From NCBI RefSeq assembly GCF_932276165.1, contig NC_063988.1, forward strand, positions 9,548,001 through 9,612,000: 64,000 nt of DNA, read 5' to 3'. This stretch comes from Plutella xylostella. Lineage: Eukaryota > Arthropoda > Insecta > Lepidoptera > Plutellidae. Below are positions 21,915 to 31,483 of the stretch, in pieces. Each line of letters opens with the position of its first letter. Positions within the stretch are counted from its first letter, which is position 1. The notes beneath the pieces were generated by a model. The model was given only the letters and a program-made list of their open reading frames with translations, had not been told where the DNA came from and made no database searches. Made by a program: the position numbers and the translations under genes.

Positions 21915-23654
21915 AGGATCAGGCAGTAAAAAGGCAGCGACTGGTAACTAACACACTCACGAGCAATGAAAAATCGACTTACAAAAGGCTGACGCCAAAT
22001 GGCCCCAATTTTTTGAAACATTTAATTGAAAATTTTAAAACTATATTAACGTGTTTTTGTTGTAAATTTTCCAATGCGATGCGATGTTGTGATTTTTCAT
22101 TTCTATCGAGTGTATGAATTTCTAATCTAATCCTTTCACCACGGCTATAAACATTAGTCTATAGTTTTAGTGTGTCATCGACACGCCAAGAACAATTAAC
22201 AAACTAAGTATAACATGTTCCTCGTCGGAGACAAAAAATAATCTTTTAAAGTTAATCACCCGAAAAGTTTCTTCAAGAATACTTATCTATATGCCTACCC
22301 TCTTAACTAATGGATCCGAGAGACAAGGCTTTGTTCAAGAAGATACCAAGACCGAAACCTCTGTTCCCTCGCTGCAATCCAACTTGAACTCTAGTGCATA
22401 AGTAATAGGAGTCATTAGACCACACGATGAGAGCAACAATAACTGGGTACAGTATTCCTCGTTACGAGAGTAGGTTTTTATTGCTCGTGGTCATTTTTCA
22501 GGGTTTCATAGCTGTCGGCGAAAATACGTGAATATTCCGACATCATTTCCGTAATCTATGAAAAACTACTTTTTTTCACATACTTTTTCACAGACATAAG
22601 CGTTATACTGTATAACGTAACGTATATAATATATAGGAACTTCAAAAAAGTGTGATTATTATGATCAAATAAAATCATTAATGTGTTTGTATTGGATATG
22701 ACAAATATTATTAATTACCTACTTACTTCATTCTATTTTGCACCGTGCATTCTGTGGCCCTGCATACAACTTATAAAGTAGCTAGAACTTAAAAATATAA
22801 GGATCACACTTCCACACAATATAAAAAATGAAGGAATTTTGTCGTCCGAAGTTTAACATGACATAATAATGTAACTCGGTGACTCGTAACATGAAGCTTG
22901 AAAGCGAGGGCGACATAAATTGTGATGCTGCCATGCTTACGTCAACGGATATAAGGAAATAACTGCTAAATGAAAGACAATTTAGGTAGGGCCGGATTTT
23001 TGATCCATTGTTAACTTAACCGTTGATCGCAACCATTGGTAAAAACCAATAAAATTTATAAGTAGATTGCACGATTGACAAGTGACTTGCTTGTCATATT
23101 GAAGTTGAATACGGATAAAAAACACGGCCTTGCTAGCAGTTTGAGGTAAGTAGGTATGCACTTGTATTTCTATGGTATAAGCATAACCGACAAACAAAAG
23201 CTTAAATCATTCCCAAAATACTCTTTTGCACCCCGCAATGGGCGAAGAAACAAGGGCACTCGGCAATTTCATGTATATTAAAGAGGATTATTTCTGGTTA
23301 TCTTGGAACAAAATGTTGAATCCTGATAAAATGGCGTCTTCATTTTTGTTTTTATTGCGGGATGGTAGACTTGTGAAAACCTTAGAACAGTTGACGAAGT
23401 CCAATTCAAAATATTACTTTACACCATGTTAGTACATTAACCAACCGTAAAATATACATAAACTGATTTATGTCTTTAAAACAAATAAATTCGGTATCTT
23501 CCCAATTATTACAGCTTTAACCTCGATGGCAATGATTTCAAAAGGAAGGATACGCCCTTCAGAACATTTTACTCAAACCTTCTTCATACAAGCAAAATAA
23601 CTGCCATCTGTCATAATTTGTTGGAACTACGTCAGAGCCGAGCTACTTATCCTG

Positions 23655-23758
23655 ACGACGCAACCTTGTACGTGCGTTCATATTTTACCGTCACCGGACA
23701 GTAGGTACATAATAATATGAGTGAGTTGCATGCGGACGTCCGTACAAGGTTACATCGT
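23655..23758. repeat. Inverted-repeat pair, possible small MITE
   Basis: ACGACGCAACCTTGTACG at the left is inverted at the right (23741-23758) with 16 of 18 positions matching and about 68 bp between. No clear target duplication. Confidence 0.45.
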
Positions 23759-23958
23759 GCGGCCATTGTAGACTTTGGTAGTAAAATAATTATCGCTTTA
23801 AAATGTGTTTATTTATTAATTAAGGATGAAACGATATTCCATATTCCTTTTTGACCTTCGTATCATAGTTTTTGTATCCTTTCACAACAAAAATAGGCAT
23901 ATTTACATAAGAAACAAAGACTCATCTCTCCGTCACAGACAACTGTCGACTGAGGACC

Positions 23959-23990
23959 GTTGGCCCTAAAATGTCTATTTTAGGGCCAAC
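23959..23990. repeat. Perfect 14-bp hairpin
   Basis: GTTGGCCCTAAAAT (23959-23972) is exactly inverted after a GTCT loop. No T run follows, and in a eukaryote it is not a terminator; probably an element remnant. Confidence 0.6.
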
Positions 23991-24254
23991 GCGCGGGTGC
24001 CATTTTCTTGAGTGGTTTGGCCTGTCCTTACGCAGTAATATATATGTCAATGCTCGATGGTAGTAAATTGTGACACTTCATTTATACCATTAGCCAACAT
24101 AAATCCACTGTTAGATATGGGTTCTCCCTAGGGATGAAACAACACTCTGTCTTCCCTCTGCCTTGTCCAGTCACTGATGGCTTCTTTCGTCCCTGATGTT
24201 TGTCAAATCATCTTCACTGGAGCAATGCCATATCTGAAATATGTTCAGTGGCGC

Positions 24255-24517
24255 GAGCATAGGATTCGATACTATTTTCGAATCTACACGAAGGGTCGCT
24301 TTTACCAAACGCTAAACGTATTTAAATCAAATTTTAAATACATTTTGTACTAACTGACAGACGTATGACAGGCTACTAAATACGTTTAGCGTTTGGTGAA
24401 ATTCCACCTAACATGGAAAAAACAAATGCCACTTTTGGAACTAACAAATTTGCCTTACATTTTGACAGTGACATTTGACGATACGCAACGTAAACGGAGG
24501 TTTCGAATCCTGTGCTC
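24255..24517. mobile_element. MITE family 4, copy a
   Basis: The ends GAGCATAGGATTCGA and TCGAATCCTGTGCTC are inverted. An internal inverted pair (CCAAACGCTAAACGTATTTA and its complement) gives a double-stem layout. Copy b at 39303 matches nearly throughout. Confidence 0.75.
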
Positions 24518-24822
24518 GGGCAACTGAATGTAGCAAAATGAGTGTTTTTTTACTATTTTTGGAAATTAACGACAACAATTACTTACTTGTATTTTTTCAT
24601 ACCTAACTAAAACACTTCAAACAATGACGTTTTATAAAATATCATTAAATATCCACGGTTGAAATAAGTCCCGGAAAAAACAAAAATAGGTACTTGATTG
24701 AATTAAGGCGACTCTCAATTCAACAACTGTTCGACAAAGTTCAATAACAGAAAAGTCAAAATTTTATTAGCTTTTTTCTAATTTGACAGCTATGTAGTAT
24801 CTAGAATTCTACATATTCCTAG

Positions 24823-24891
24823 TATTAATTTAAACACCTTAGTTACTCACTTACACTTTATTTAAACTTTTTAAACAGTAACAAAGCTTAT
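24823..24891 (-). repeat. Gypsy 3' LTR, distal part (left of the LINE)
   Basis: The 69 bases match 36391-36459 by eye and are interrupted at CTTAT by the LINE. The LTR continues at 30083. Confidence 0.9.
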
Positions 24892-25304
24892 ACGACGGAA
24901 CGTAACCGGCACAGCGTAAACACTTATATAGTAAACACATACACTTAAATAATAGTTTTCAATAGAAATACCTCAAAAAGTGGCATCCAGAAGCATAAAA
25001 CGGACCAAGCTGATTGTTGGCCATAAGTGCGATATAAAGTTTTTCCGGAAAAAGCGGACGATTGTGAGTAATTTTACATAACTAACAAGTCACTAAGCAG
25101 TCGTTTTTTGAGGTTAGACTTCAAACGTCACGATTAGAAAGAGACGGAAGGTATGATATGTCATAGAAACGTCAACTAGACGTCAAATAGACTGACACTG
25201 ACAACCATCTGACACTACTACCGCCAATCAAAAGCTCCGTAATTTGCAACGCTCCATTTAACGAAAAATTTCAAAACTATAATTTATACAAAAGACTTGT
25301 ATCA

Positions 25305-26355
25305 ATGGAACCATACTGCAATGCTTGTAAAAAGAAAATATCTAGTTACGATTACTTGGAATGCTCAAAATGCCATCACAGCTTCGATCTTGACTGTGTT
25401 AACATTCCTTTAGTTGAGTACAGCAATTTATCAGAGAAGGAGCGAATCAGCTGGAAATGCCCTGAGTGCAGAGCCCCAAGGAACGACGAGACTCCAATTC
25501 GTCAGGCCCTGAATGACACCTACACCTCGAGCAGCAACGTAAACATGACCCGGGGCAGTAAGAGAGAAATTACACCAGTCCCTCCAAACGAAAGCTCGCT
25601 ATTTGGAGAACTGCAGATGATTCGCCGCGAACTGCAGGACCTCAAATCTTCTAACGACGAAATAAAGCTCTTACGTAAGGACCTACTGGACCTGAAGCTT
25701 CAGATGTCGTCTTCTCTAGAGGAACAACGTACTAAATATGAACAGAAGCTGAAAGATAAAGACTCCGAGATTATAACACTGCAGGAGCAGCTATTCGAGA
25801 TGAAGACTTCATTTGCGACACAAGAACAAAATCTCCTACAAAACGATATCGAGATCATTGGTGTGCCAGAGGAGCCGAACGAAAGCCTACATCACATCCT
25901 GATGGTAACCGCTAAAAAGCTGGGAGTTGAACTAGGCGAATGTGACATAAACGATGTCGTGCGAGTCGGTGCCAAGCGCCGAGTCACCGCTCCAGGTGAC
26001 CTATCAGGGAATAAAACTTCCACAGTCAATCTGTCACGGCCCATAGTTGCAAAGCTTGTAAGAAAGGCGAAACGTGACGAGATCATTAAGGCATCAAAAA
26101 TGAGAAAAAATCTGGACTCTGTTAACTTGGCAACAGGGCCAGCTAAGCCGATCTACGTAAACGAGCGCTTATCAAGCCACAACAGAAACCTGTTTTTTTC
26201 TCGCAAAACAACGCGCCAGACTGCTCAACGTCAAATTTGTTTGGCATCGCAGAGGAACAGTCCACGTCAGACATGCAGAAGGAAAACCAGCTATGGCCAT
26301 TACAACTCTGGCTGACTTGGACTCTAAAATTGGACCTCTTCCCGGCACAAACTAA
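25305..26355 (+). pseudogene. LINE-2 ORF1 (PHD finger, coiled coil, FP-like domain), frameshifted near its end
   Basis: It starts at ATG 25305. The N-terminal Cys4-His-Cys3 PHD-like finger uses C5, C8, C20, C23, H25, C31, C52 and C55. A long coiled coil covers about residues 105-185, followed by NDIEIIGVPEE and a basic domain resembling the C-terminal region shared with baculovirus FP-type proteins and many insect LINE ORF1s. A run of seven Ts (26193-26199) carries one base too many: the conserved tail continues in the next frame to TAA at 26353-26355, whereas the present frame runs on to 26315 with unrelated sequence. ORF1 proteins bind RNA; the finger may add a DNA or chromatin contact. A homopolymer assembly error is possible. 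Confidence 0.82.
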
Positions 26356-26672
26356 AGCCTGCTTAGCTCCTAGACAGCATAATGTACTTACAGAGAATAA
26401 CACTCGCACACACCACACACATTTTCTAACACACACACACAAACACAACATACTAACACATCAAAGACACGCAACTACACACAATAAGAACGAACAGTAC
26501 AAACTCAGGCTAAACCTACAAAAAAGTATCATCACTTTTTTACATAATTTAGTCGCATTTCTAATAAATCCGATGGCTATCACAGTATATTTGCCTCCTC
26601 ATTCACGCTTGACTCCAGCTGATGTGTATGACATCAGAGCATTCTACACACACCTAATTTGTGCTATATATT

Positions 26673-29651
26673 ATGGCAATGACTAACTTACATTCATGTG
26701 TAGAAGTAGATTCCCTCCTGTCAATAGAATGTCATGCACTCAATGCTGCAGAAGCGTGCAATGAAATCACTGCCTTCAAAAATTCAAATAATTTCTCCGT
26801 ATTAGCTTTTAATATCAGAAGCTTAAACAAAAACTTGGATAGTTTTCTCACGACTTTACATCGCACGGGCCTCTCATTCGATGTTCTAGTTCTAACTGAA
26901 TGCTGGCTAAAAGGTGATGAAGTTAGAACCATCCCAGGTTACGTGTCGTACCACACAACAAAGTTTACCAACAAAGCTGGAGGTGTAGTAGTCTATGTTA
27001 AACAAAAATATAACGTAGTAGTGTACGAACCAAACATCGAGGAAACCCAGGGCTTGGTGGTATGTTTTCCTAACTCCATAGCACTAGTTGCTATCTATCG
27101 TTCCCCCTCTTTTGATCCACACAAATTCATTTCATCTTTACAACAAGTAATAACTCCCCTAACCAACAACAAAAGCGTCGTACTATTAGGCGATATTAAT
27201 ATTAACATCCTTGTAGACACGTTGCCTAGTCTCGAATACCAGTGTCTTATGGCTGAGATGGGATTTTTATCAGCTATTAACAAACCTACTCGAATCGAAG
27301 GCTGTCTAGATCACATCTTTGTCAGAACAAAAAAGAAGTGCGAAGCCATCGTATGTAACTGCTCTACCACTGATCATGACCTTATAATGTGCACTATACA
27401 TACATCTGCGAATGTTAAGAATGCCTCCAGCAAGATGCGTCAAATAACTGACTTCTCAGCTGTTGCAAATGATCTGCATAAGACAGACTGGAGCCCTGTA
27501 CTGAGCGCGACAAACCCGGACGAGGCAGCTTCAAAGCTTGGTGACATAGTATCTGACATTACTAATAAGCACACAACTTTAAAGAAAGCACCTTGCTCGA
27601 AGCACATACTCAAGCCGTGGATCACTCCAGGCTTACTTAGATGTCTCCGACACAGAGACAGCCTCCACTTAAAGTCACGTAAGAACGCAGACAATCCTGT
27701 TCTGAGACTTACTTATACCAGGTATCGCAACTTCTGTAACTCTCTCACTAGGAAGTTAAAAAAAGCTTATTTTGACCAGCAAATGCAAGAAAACAAAAAT
27801 AACCCCAAAAGTCTGTGGAAAACTATAAAAACTTTGTGCGACCAACCGTCAAAAAAGAATAGCGTAACCGCTACTGAGTTACTGTCATCCTCACAACCCA
27901 GCCAAGCCTCTCTCAATAACTGTAATAATTTCTTCGTCTCTGTTGGGCCAAATCTGGCACAAAAGACATTGCTTCAACTGAACAAAACTCAAGAGCAGCT
28001 AGTCACAGAAGTAAACGTCCCACTAACAAAAGACAGCTTTTTTATGCAACCTACTGACCATATGGAAGTAGCAACTCTCATAAGGCAACTTAAAAATGAC
28101 AGCGCTCCAGGTATTGATGGAATAAAAAACCATATTTTAAAACAGAACCTTCATTTCTTTATTATTATTATTTATTATTTATTATTTATTGTTTTTAATC
28201 TAAGTTTGTCTTCAGGGGTTTTCCCTAGATGTTGGAAAACAGCTCTGGTTTCTCCAATATATAAATCTGGTGATAAAACATCTGCAAACAGCTATCGACC
28301 CATATCACTTTTAAATGCCTTTTCAAAACTCTTGGAAAAAATTGCTAACAAGAGACTGACGGAATACCTAGAGGCTAAAAAGTTACTCTCCCCTCATCAA
28401 TTTGGGTTTAGAAATGGGAAATCCACTGAAGACGCGGTGTCCGGACTTTTACAATCTGTTACAGCCAACCTCGACACTGGAAAATGCTCTATTGGCGTTT
28501 TCTTAGATCTCGCCAAAGCTTTTGACACCGTGTCGATACCACTTCTCCTAGAGAAACTGTTTAGATTGGGAGTCAGAGGTGTCGCCCTACAGTGGTTTTC
28601 CAGCTACCTGACGAACCGGACACAACTAACAAGAATAGGAGAACGCTGTAGTGACCCCAGTGAAATTACCTTTGGAGTGCCGCAGGGCAGCATTCTAGGA
28701 CCAACGCTCTTTATAGCCTATCTTAATGACATCGACCAGTCACTTAACGCAGATCTAGAATGCAGGGTGTTTTGCTATGCCGATGACACAGCCTTAATCT
28801 TCAACGATTTTACCTGGCAAAGCGTCTTAGCCAAAGCAGAATTGGGAATGGCTGATATAGGAGCATGGCTTAAGAACAACCTTCTAACATTAAACCCTAC
28901 CAAAACAAAGTTTATCTGTTTTCACAAAACGAAGGCATCAGCTCCAGATGAAACACTTCAAAGCATTAGGTTACACACTTGCTCTTCCCCTACCGACTTT
29001 CACCAATGTTCTTGCACGGACAATATTGAACGAGCTCAGTCTCTCAGGTACTTAGGTGTCATCCTTGACCAGAACCTCAACTTTAACGCGCATATATCGG
29101 GAGTGGTTGGCAGATGCAGAAAATTGATATACATCATGAAACAGATCAGAGATCTAAGTGACACAACCATTCATAAACTGGTGTACACGGCTCTCTGTGA
29201 GTCAATCATAGGGTACTGTGTTTCATGCTGGGGTGGCGCCGCCAAGACACATCTTTTGAAATTAGAGAGGGCACAACGTTGTGTTCTAAAAGTGCTCCTT
29301 AAAAAACACTTTCAACACCCAACTTTCGATCTTTTCCGGGACTTCGAGGTGCTAACTGTTCGGCAGCTCTTCATTGCAAAGTCTGCAACTGCAGCATACA
29401 AACACCTGCTGTCGCTCCCTACCCTTTCTGAAATCCTGAATAAACGTGTTATCCGCTTAGCTGTCCCTTCATGCAGAACCACTTTTGCCCAACGTTTTTC
29501 AACTTTTCTGCAACCCTTCTTGCTTAACAAGCTCATTAAAGTGTGCCCATTTATTGGCTGCACTATTAAAGAGGCACAGATAAACCTAAAAAAGTACCTC
29601 TTTACACTTGACTATGAAACAACAGAATCTCTCCTCGAAACTTCCTCATAG
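26673..29651 (+). CDS. LINE-2 ORF2: APE endonuclease-reverse transcriptase
   Basis: The first ATG is at 26673 (another follows at 26679), giving about 992 aa with no breaks. The APE-type endonuclease shows AFNIRSLNKNL, the catalytic Glu in LTECWL, GDININI, and TTDHDLI with the terminal His. The RT shows PIYKSGDK, YRPISLLNAFSK, FLDLAKAFDTV, GVPQGSILGP and catalytic CYADDTAL. The C-terminus has CESIIGYCVSCWGG and a final Y-rich segment. The element would nick DNA and copy its RNA in place. It is separate from ORF1 (a gap of about 320 nt), so a different initiation mechanism from LINE-1 is implied. Confidence 0.9.
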   Translation: MAMTNLHSCVEVDSLLSIECHALNAAEACNEITAFKNSNNFSVLAFNIRSLNKNLDSFLTTLHRTGLSFDVLVLTECWLKGDEVRTIPGYVSYHTTKFTNKAGGVVVYVKQKYNVVVYEPNIEETQGLVVCFPNSIALVAIYRSPSFDPHKFISSLQQVITPLTNNKSVVLLGDININILVDTLPSLEYQCLMAEMGFLSAINKPTRIEGCLDHIFVRTKKKCEAIVCNCSTTDHDLIMCTIHTSANVKNASSKMRQITDFSAVANDLHKTDWSPVLSATNPDEAASKLGDIVSDITNKHTTLKKAPCSKHILKPWITPGLLRCLRHRDSLHLKSRKNADNPVLRLTYTRYRNFCNSLTRKLKKAYFDQQMQENKNNPKSLWKTIKTLCDQPSKKNSVTATELLSSSQPSQASLNNCNNFFVSVGPNLAQKTLLQLNKTQEQLVTEVNVPLTKDSFFMQPTDHMEVATLIRQLKNDSAPGIDGIKNHILKQNLHFFIIIIYYLLFIVFNLSLSSGVFPRCWKTALVSPIYKSGDKTSANSYRPISLLNAFSKLLEKIANKRLTEYLEAKKLLSPHQFGFRNGKSTEDAVSGLLQSVTANLDTGKCSIGVFLDLAKAFDTVSIPLLLEKLFRLGVRGVALQWFSSYLTNRTQLTRIGERCSDPSEITFGVPQGSILGPTLFIAYLNDIDQSLNADLECRVFCYADDTALIFNDFTWQSVLAKAELGMADIGAWLKNNLLTLNPTKTKFICFHKTKASAPDETLQSIRLHTCSSPTDFHQCSCTDNIERAQSLRYLGVILDQNLNFNAHISGVVGRCRKLIYIMKQIRDLSDTTIHKLVYTALCESIIGYCVSCWGGAAKTHLLKLERAQRCVLKVLLKKHFQHPTFDLFRDFEVLTVRQLFIAKSATAAYKHLLSLPTLSEILNKRVIRLAVPSCRTTFAQRFSTFLQPFLLNKLIKVCPFIGCTIKEAQINLKKYLFTLDYETTESLLETSS

Positions 29652-30077
29652 TTCATAGTGTCTTCCCCCATAAACACATACACACACACACACACTCATA
29701 TACACATACCCACACACTCATACGCACACACACACTCATATACACACAACCACACACTCTCACATGAACTCAAACACACCCACTACACAACTACACAACA
29801 TGCATCACATTTTTTTAAGTTAAATTAAATTATAAACTCTATGTTCCTATTACTAGTTTAAAACATCTTAATTTTAAGTCAAAATTGCTTTTATATAATA
29901 TTACTATTAATTAGTTTAAAAACAGAATACTAAATGTAACCTACACGCTATGTAAATCGTTTTTGATAATATCTTCCGCGGGTCACCACTATACAGGCAT
30001 TTAGCCTAGTGTGGAGACCACTGTAATTGGTGTTGTAATTTCTTTTTTATTAATAAATTCTGATTCTGATTCTGATT
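29652..30077 (+). repeat. LINE-2 3' UTR with CA tracts and TTCTGA tail
   Basis: Interrupted (CA)n at about 29676-29770, then AT-rich sequence, GGTCACCACTATACAGGC, AATAAA and TTCTGA x3. Long CA stretches are also present at 26400-26460 between the ORFs. Confidence 0.8.
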
Positions 30078-30082
30078 CTTAT

Positions 30083-30298
30083 TTATCAGTAATTCACATG
30101 CACATTTGTAACAATTGTAACTTCGAACCGCCATTCCCTATTCATATTTTTTCTGAACCCTACTTTTTTAATCCTGTGTTGCCAGTATCGTCTTTAATCA
30201 TGTGTTGTAAGCGACAAAAATGCACAAAATAATTATAACATATTTAAAAATATTGGAAAATAACAACAATTTTTAGCAAAGGAATAGTTTAGCTAACA
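30083..30298 (-). repeat. Gypsy 3' LTR, proximal part (right of the LINE)
   Basis: The 216 bases match 36460-36675 by eye, completing the 285-bp LTR. On the minus strand the LTR begins TGTTAGC. A palindrome (TAACAGACGGCCGTCCTGTTA, read around 30294-30314) straddles the LTR/internal junction where a polypurine tract would be expected. Confidence 0.9.
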
Positions 30299-31483
30299 GA
30301 CGGCCGTCCTGTTATTGGAATGCCCCTATTCCACATCGGCCATACTGAATATCATAAAGAGAATTTAATTAGTGAGCATTACCTACCTAAAAAAAACATA
30401 ATACACAAGCTAACACAATTAATTGCTGAGGTAAGAATATTAACCAACATACGGAGTCGACATTCATAGTAGATAAATAAATCAAATTAATAATAAAAAA
30501 AAAAACTTTCATACATGTTTCAATTCTTTAAATTACAACGACACAACAGGCTCACCACGCATAAATTAAGGCTGTAGTTAAAATATTATAATGAATAATT
30601 TTACTAATACAATTAGTATAGAGAAGCATCTTCCGTGAATCTTTTCTCCGTTTTCTTTTCAGAATCCCATGCTGGTTGAGTGAGAGCACTTGCATCTTCC
30701 CTGTTATTCGTAGAATCTTGAGGACTCCTGCGAAAGTACAAAATCTATGATTAAATGTATAATAGTTAATCAATAACTTATCGTTGGTTGTAGGAATATG
30801 AATCCATTGAGTCTAATTCAGTACCAGTTAGCATTGCTAAACACAATGTCACCTTAACAAATAATAGTACCAGTGAGTGCTGCTTACCACAGTCAATCTC
30901 ACCTTAACAGATAATAGTACCAGTGAGTGCTGCTTATAGCAGTCAGTCACCTTAACAAATAATAGTACCAGTGAGTGCTGCTTACCACAGTCAATCTCAC
31001 CTTAACAAACAATAGTACCAGTGAGTGCTGCTTACCACAGTCAATCTCACCTTAACAAACAATAGTACCAGTGAGTGCTGCTTACCACAGTCAATCTCAC
31101 CTTAACAAACAATAGTACCAGTGAGTGCTGCTTACCACAGTCAATCTCACCTTAACAAATAATAGTACCAGTGAGTGCTGTTTACCAGTCAATCTCACCT
31201 TAACAGATAATAGTACCAGTGAGTGCTGCTTACCACAGTCAATCTCACCTTAACAGATAATAGTACCAGTGAGTGCTGCTTATCGCAGGCAGTCACCTTA
31301 ACAAGTAATAGTAGACTAGGTTTACACATACCTTCTAATTTTAGCCCTTCAGCGACATATAATCCATTCTTCAGCTTTACTCAGCTGCATTAATCACATG
31401 AGTGTCGTCTTTCTGAAAATGTTAACTAATGGGATTGGGACTCAAATGATGGTAGGATTGATTTGTAAATAGGCTAGTCCAAC
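30299..31483 (-). other. Gypsy 3' internal region (no ORF)
   Basis: Lies between the pol stop and the 3' LTR. It has no coding capacity beyond short chance ORFs. It holds the 50-bp tandem array at 30849-31312 and no obvious polypurine tract next to the LTR. Confidence 0.7.
30849..31312. repeat. 50-bp tandem array in the gypsy 3' region
   Basis: About nine to ten units built on AATAGTACCAGTGAGTGCTG, then CTTACCACAGTCAATCTCAC. Some units are shorter (a CTTATAGCAGTCAGTCAC variant at 30920-30950 and an end variant at about 31280). Copies differ by a few bases and by AAAT/AGAT/AAAC variants. Confidence 0.9.

Larger units (their letters stand above)
21915..24254. other. Non-coding stretch, mostly featureless
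   Basis: No supported gene. It contains a fragment of a MITE family 3 terminus (CACTCACGAGCAATGAAAAA, about 21953-21973), a TIR-like pair at 23655/23758 and a perfect hairpin at 23959-23990. Confidence 0.4.
24892..30077 (+). mobile_element. LINE-2: full-length CR1/Jockey-group element inserted in the gypsy LTR
   Basis: The boundaries are set by the interrupted LTR: CTTAT at 24887-24891 and 30078-30082 is the target duplication. The 5186-bp element has a 5' UTR of about 410 bp, a PHD-type ORF1 with one frameshift, an intact ORF2, CA-rich tracts in the 3' UTR (about 29676-29770), AATAAA (30052-30057) and TTCTGA x3 as its tail. The start at ACGACGG looks full length rather than truncated. Confidence 0.92.

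Noticed and set aside
26237..26686. 149-codon ORF between LINE-2 ORF1 and ORF2
   Set aside because: Composed of the shifted reading of the ORF1 tail and CA-rich spacer; no domain.
30849..31312. CRISPR-like array
   Set aside because: Units are contiguous tandem repeats with no unique spacers, inside a eukaryotic retrotransposon.
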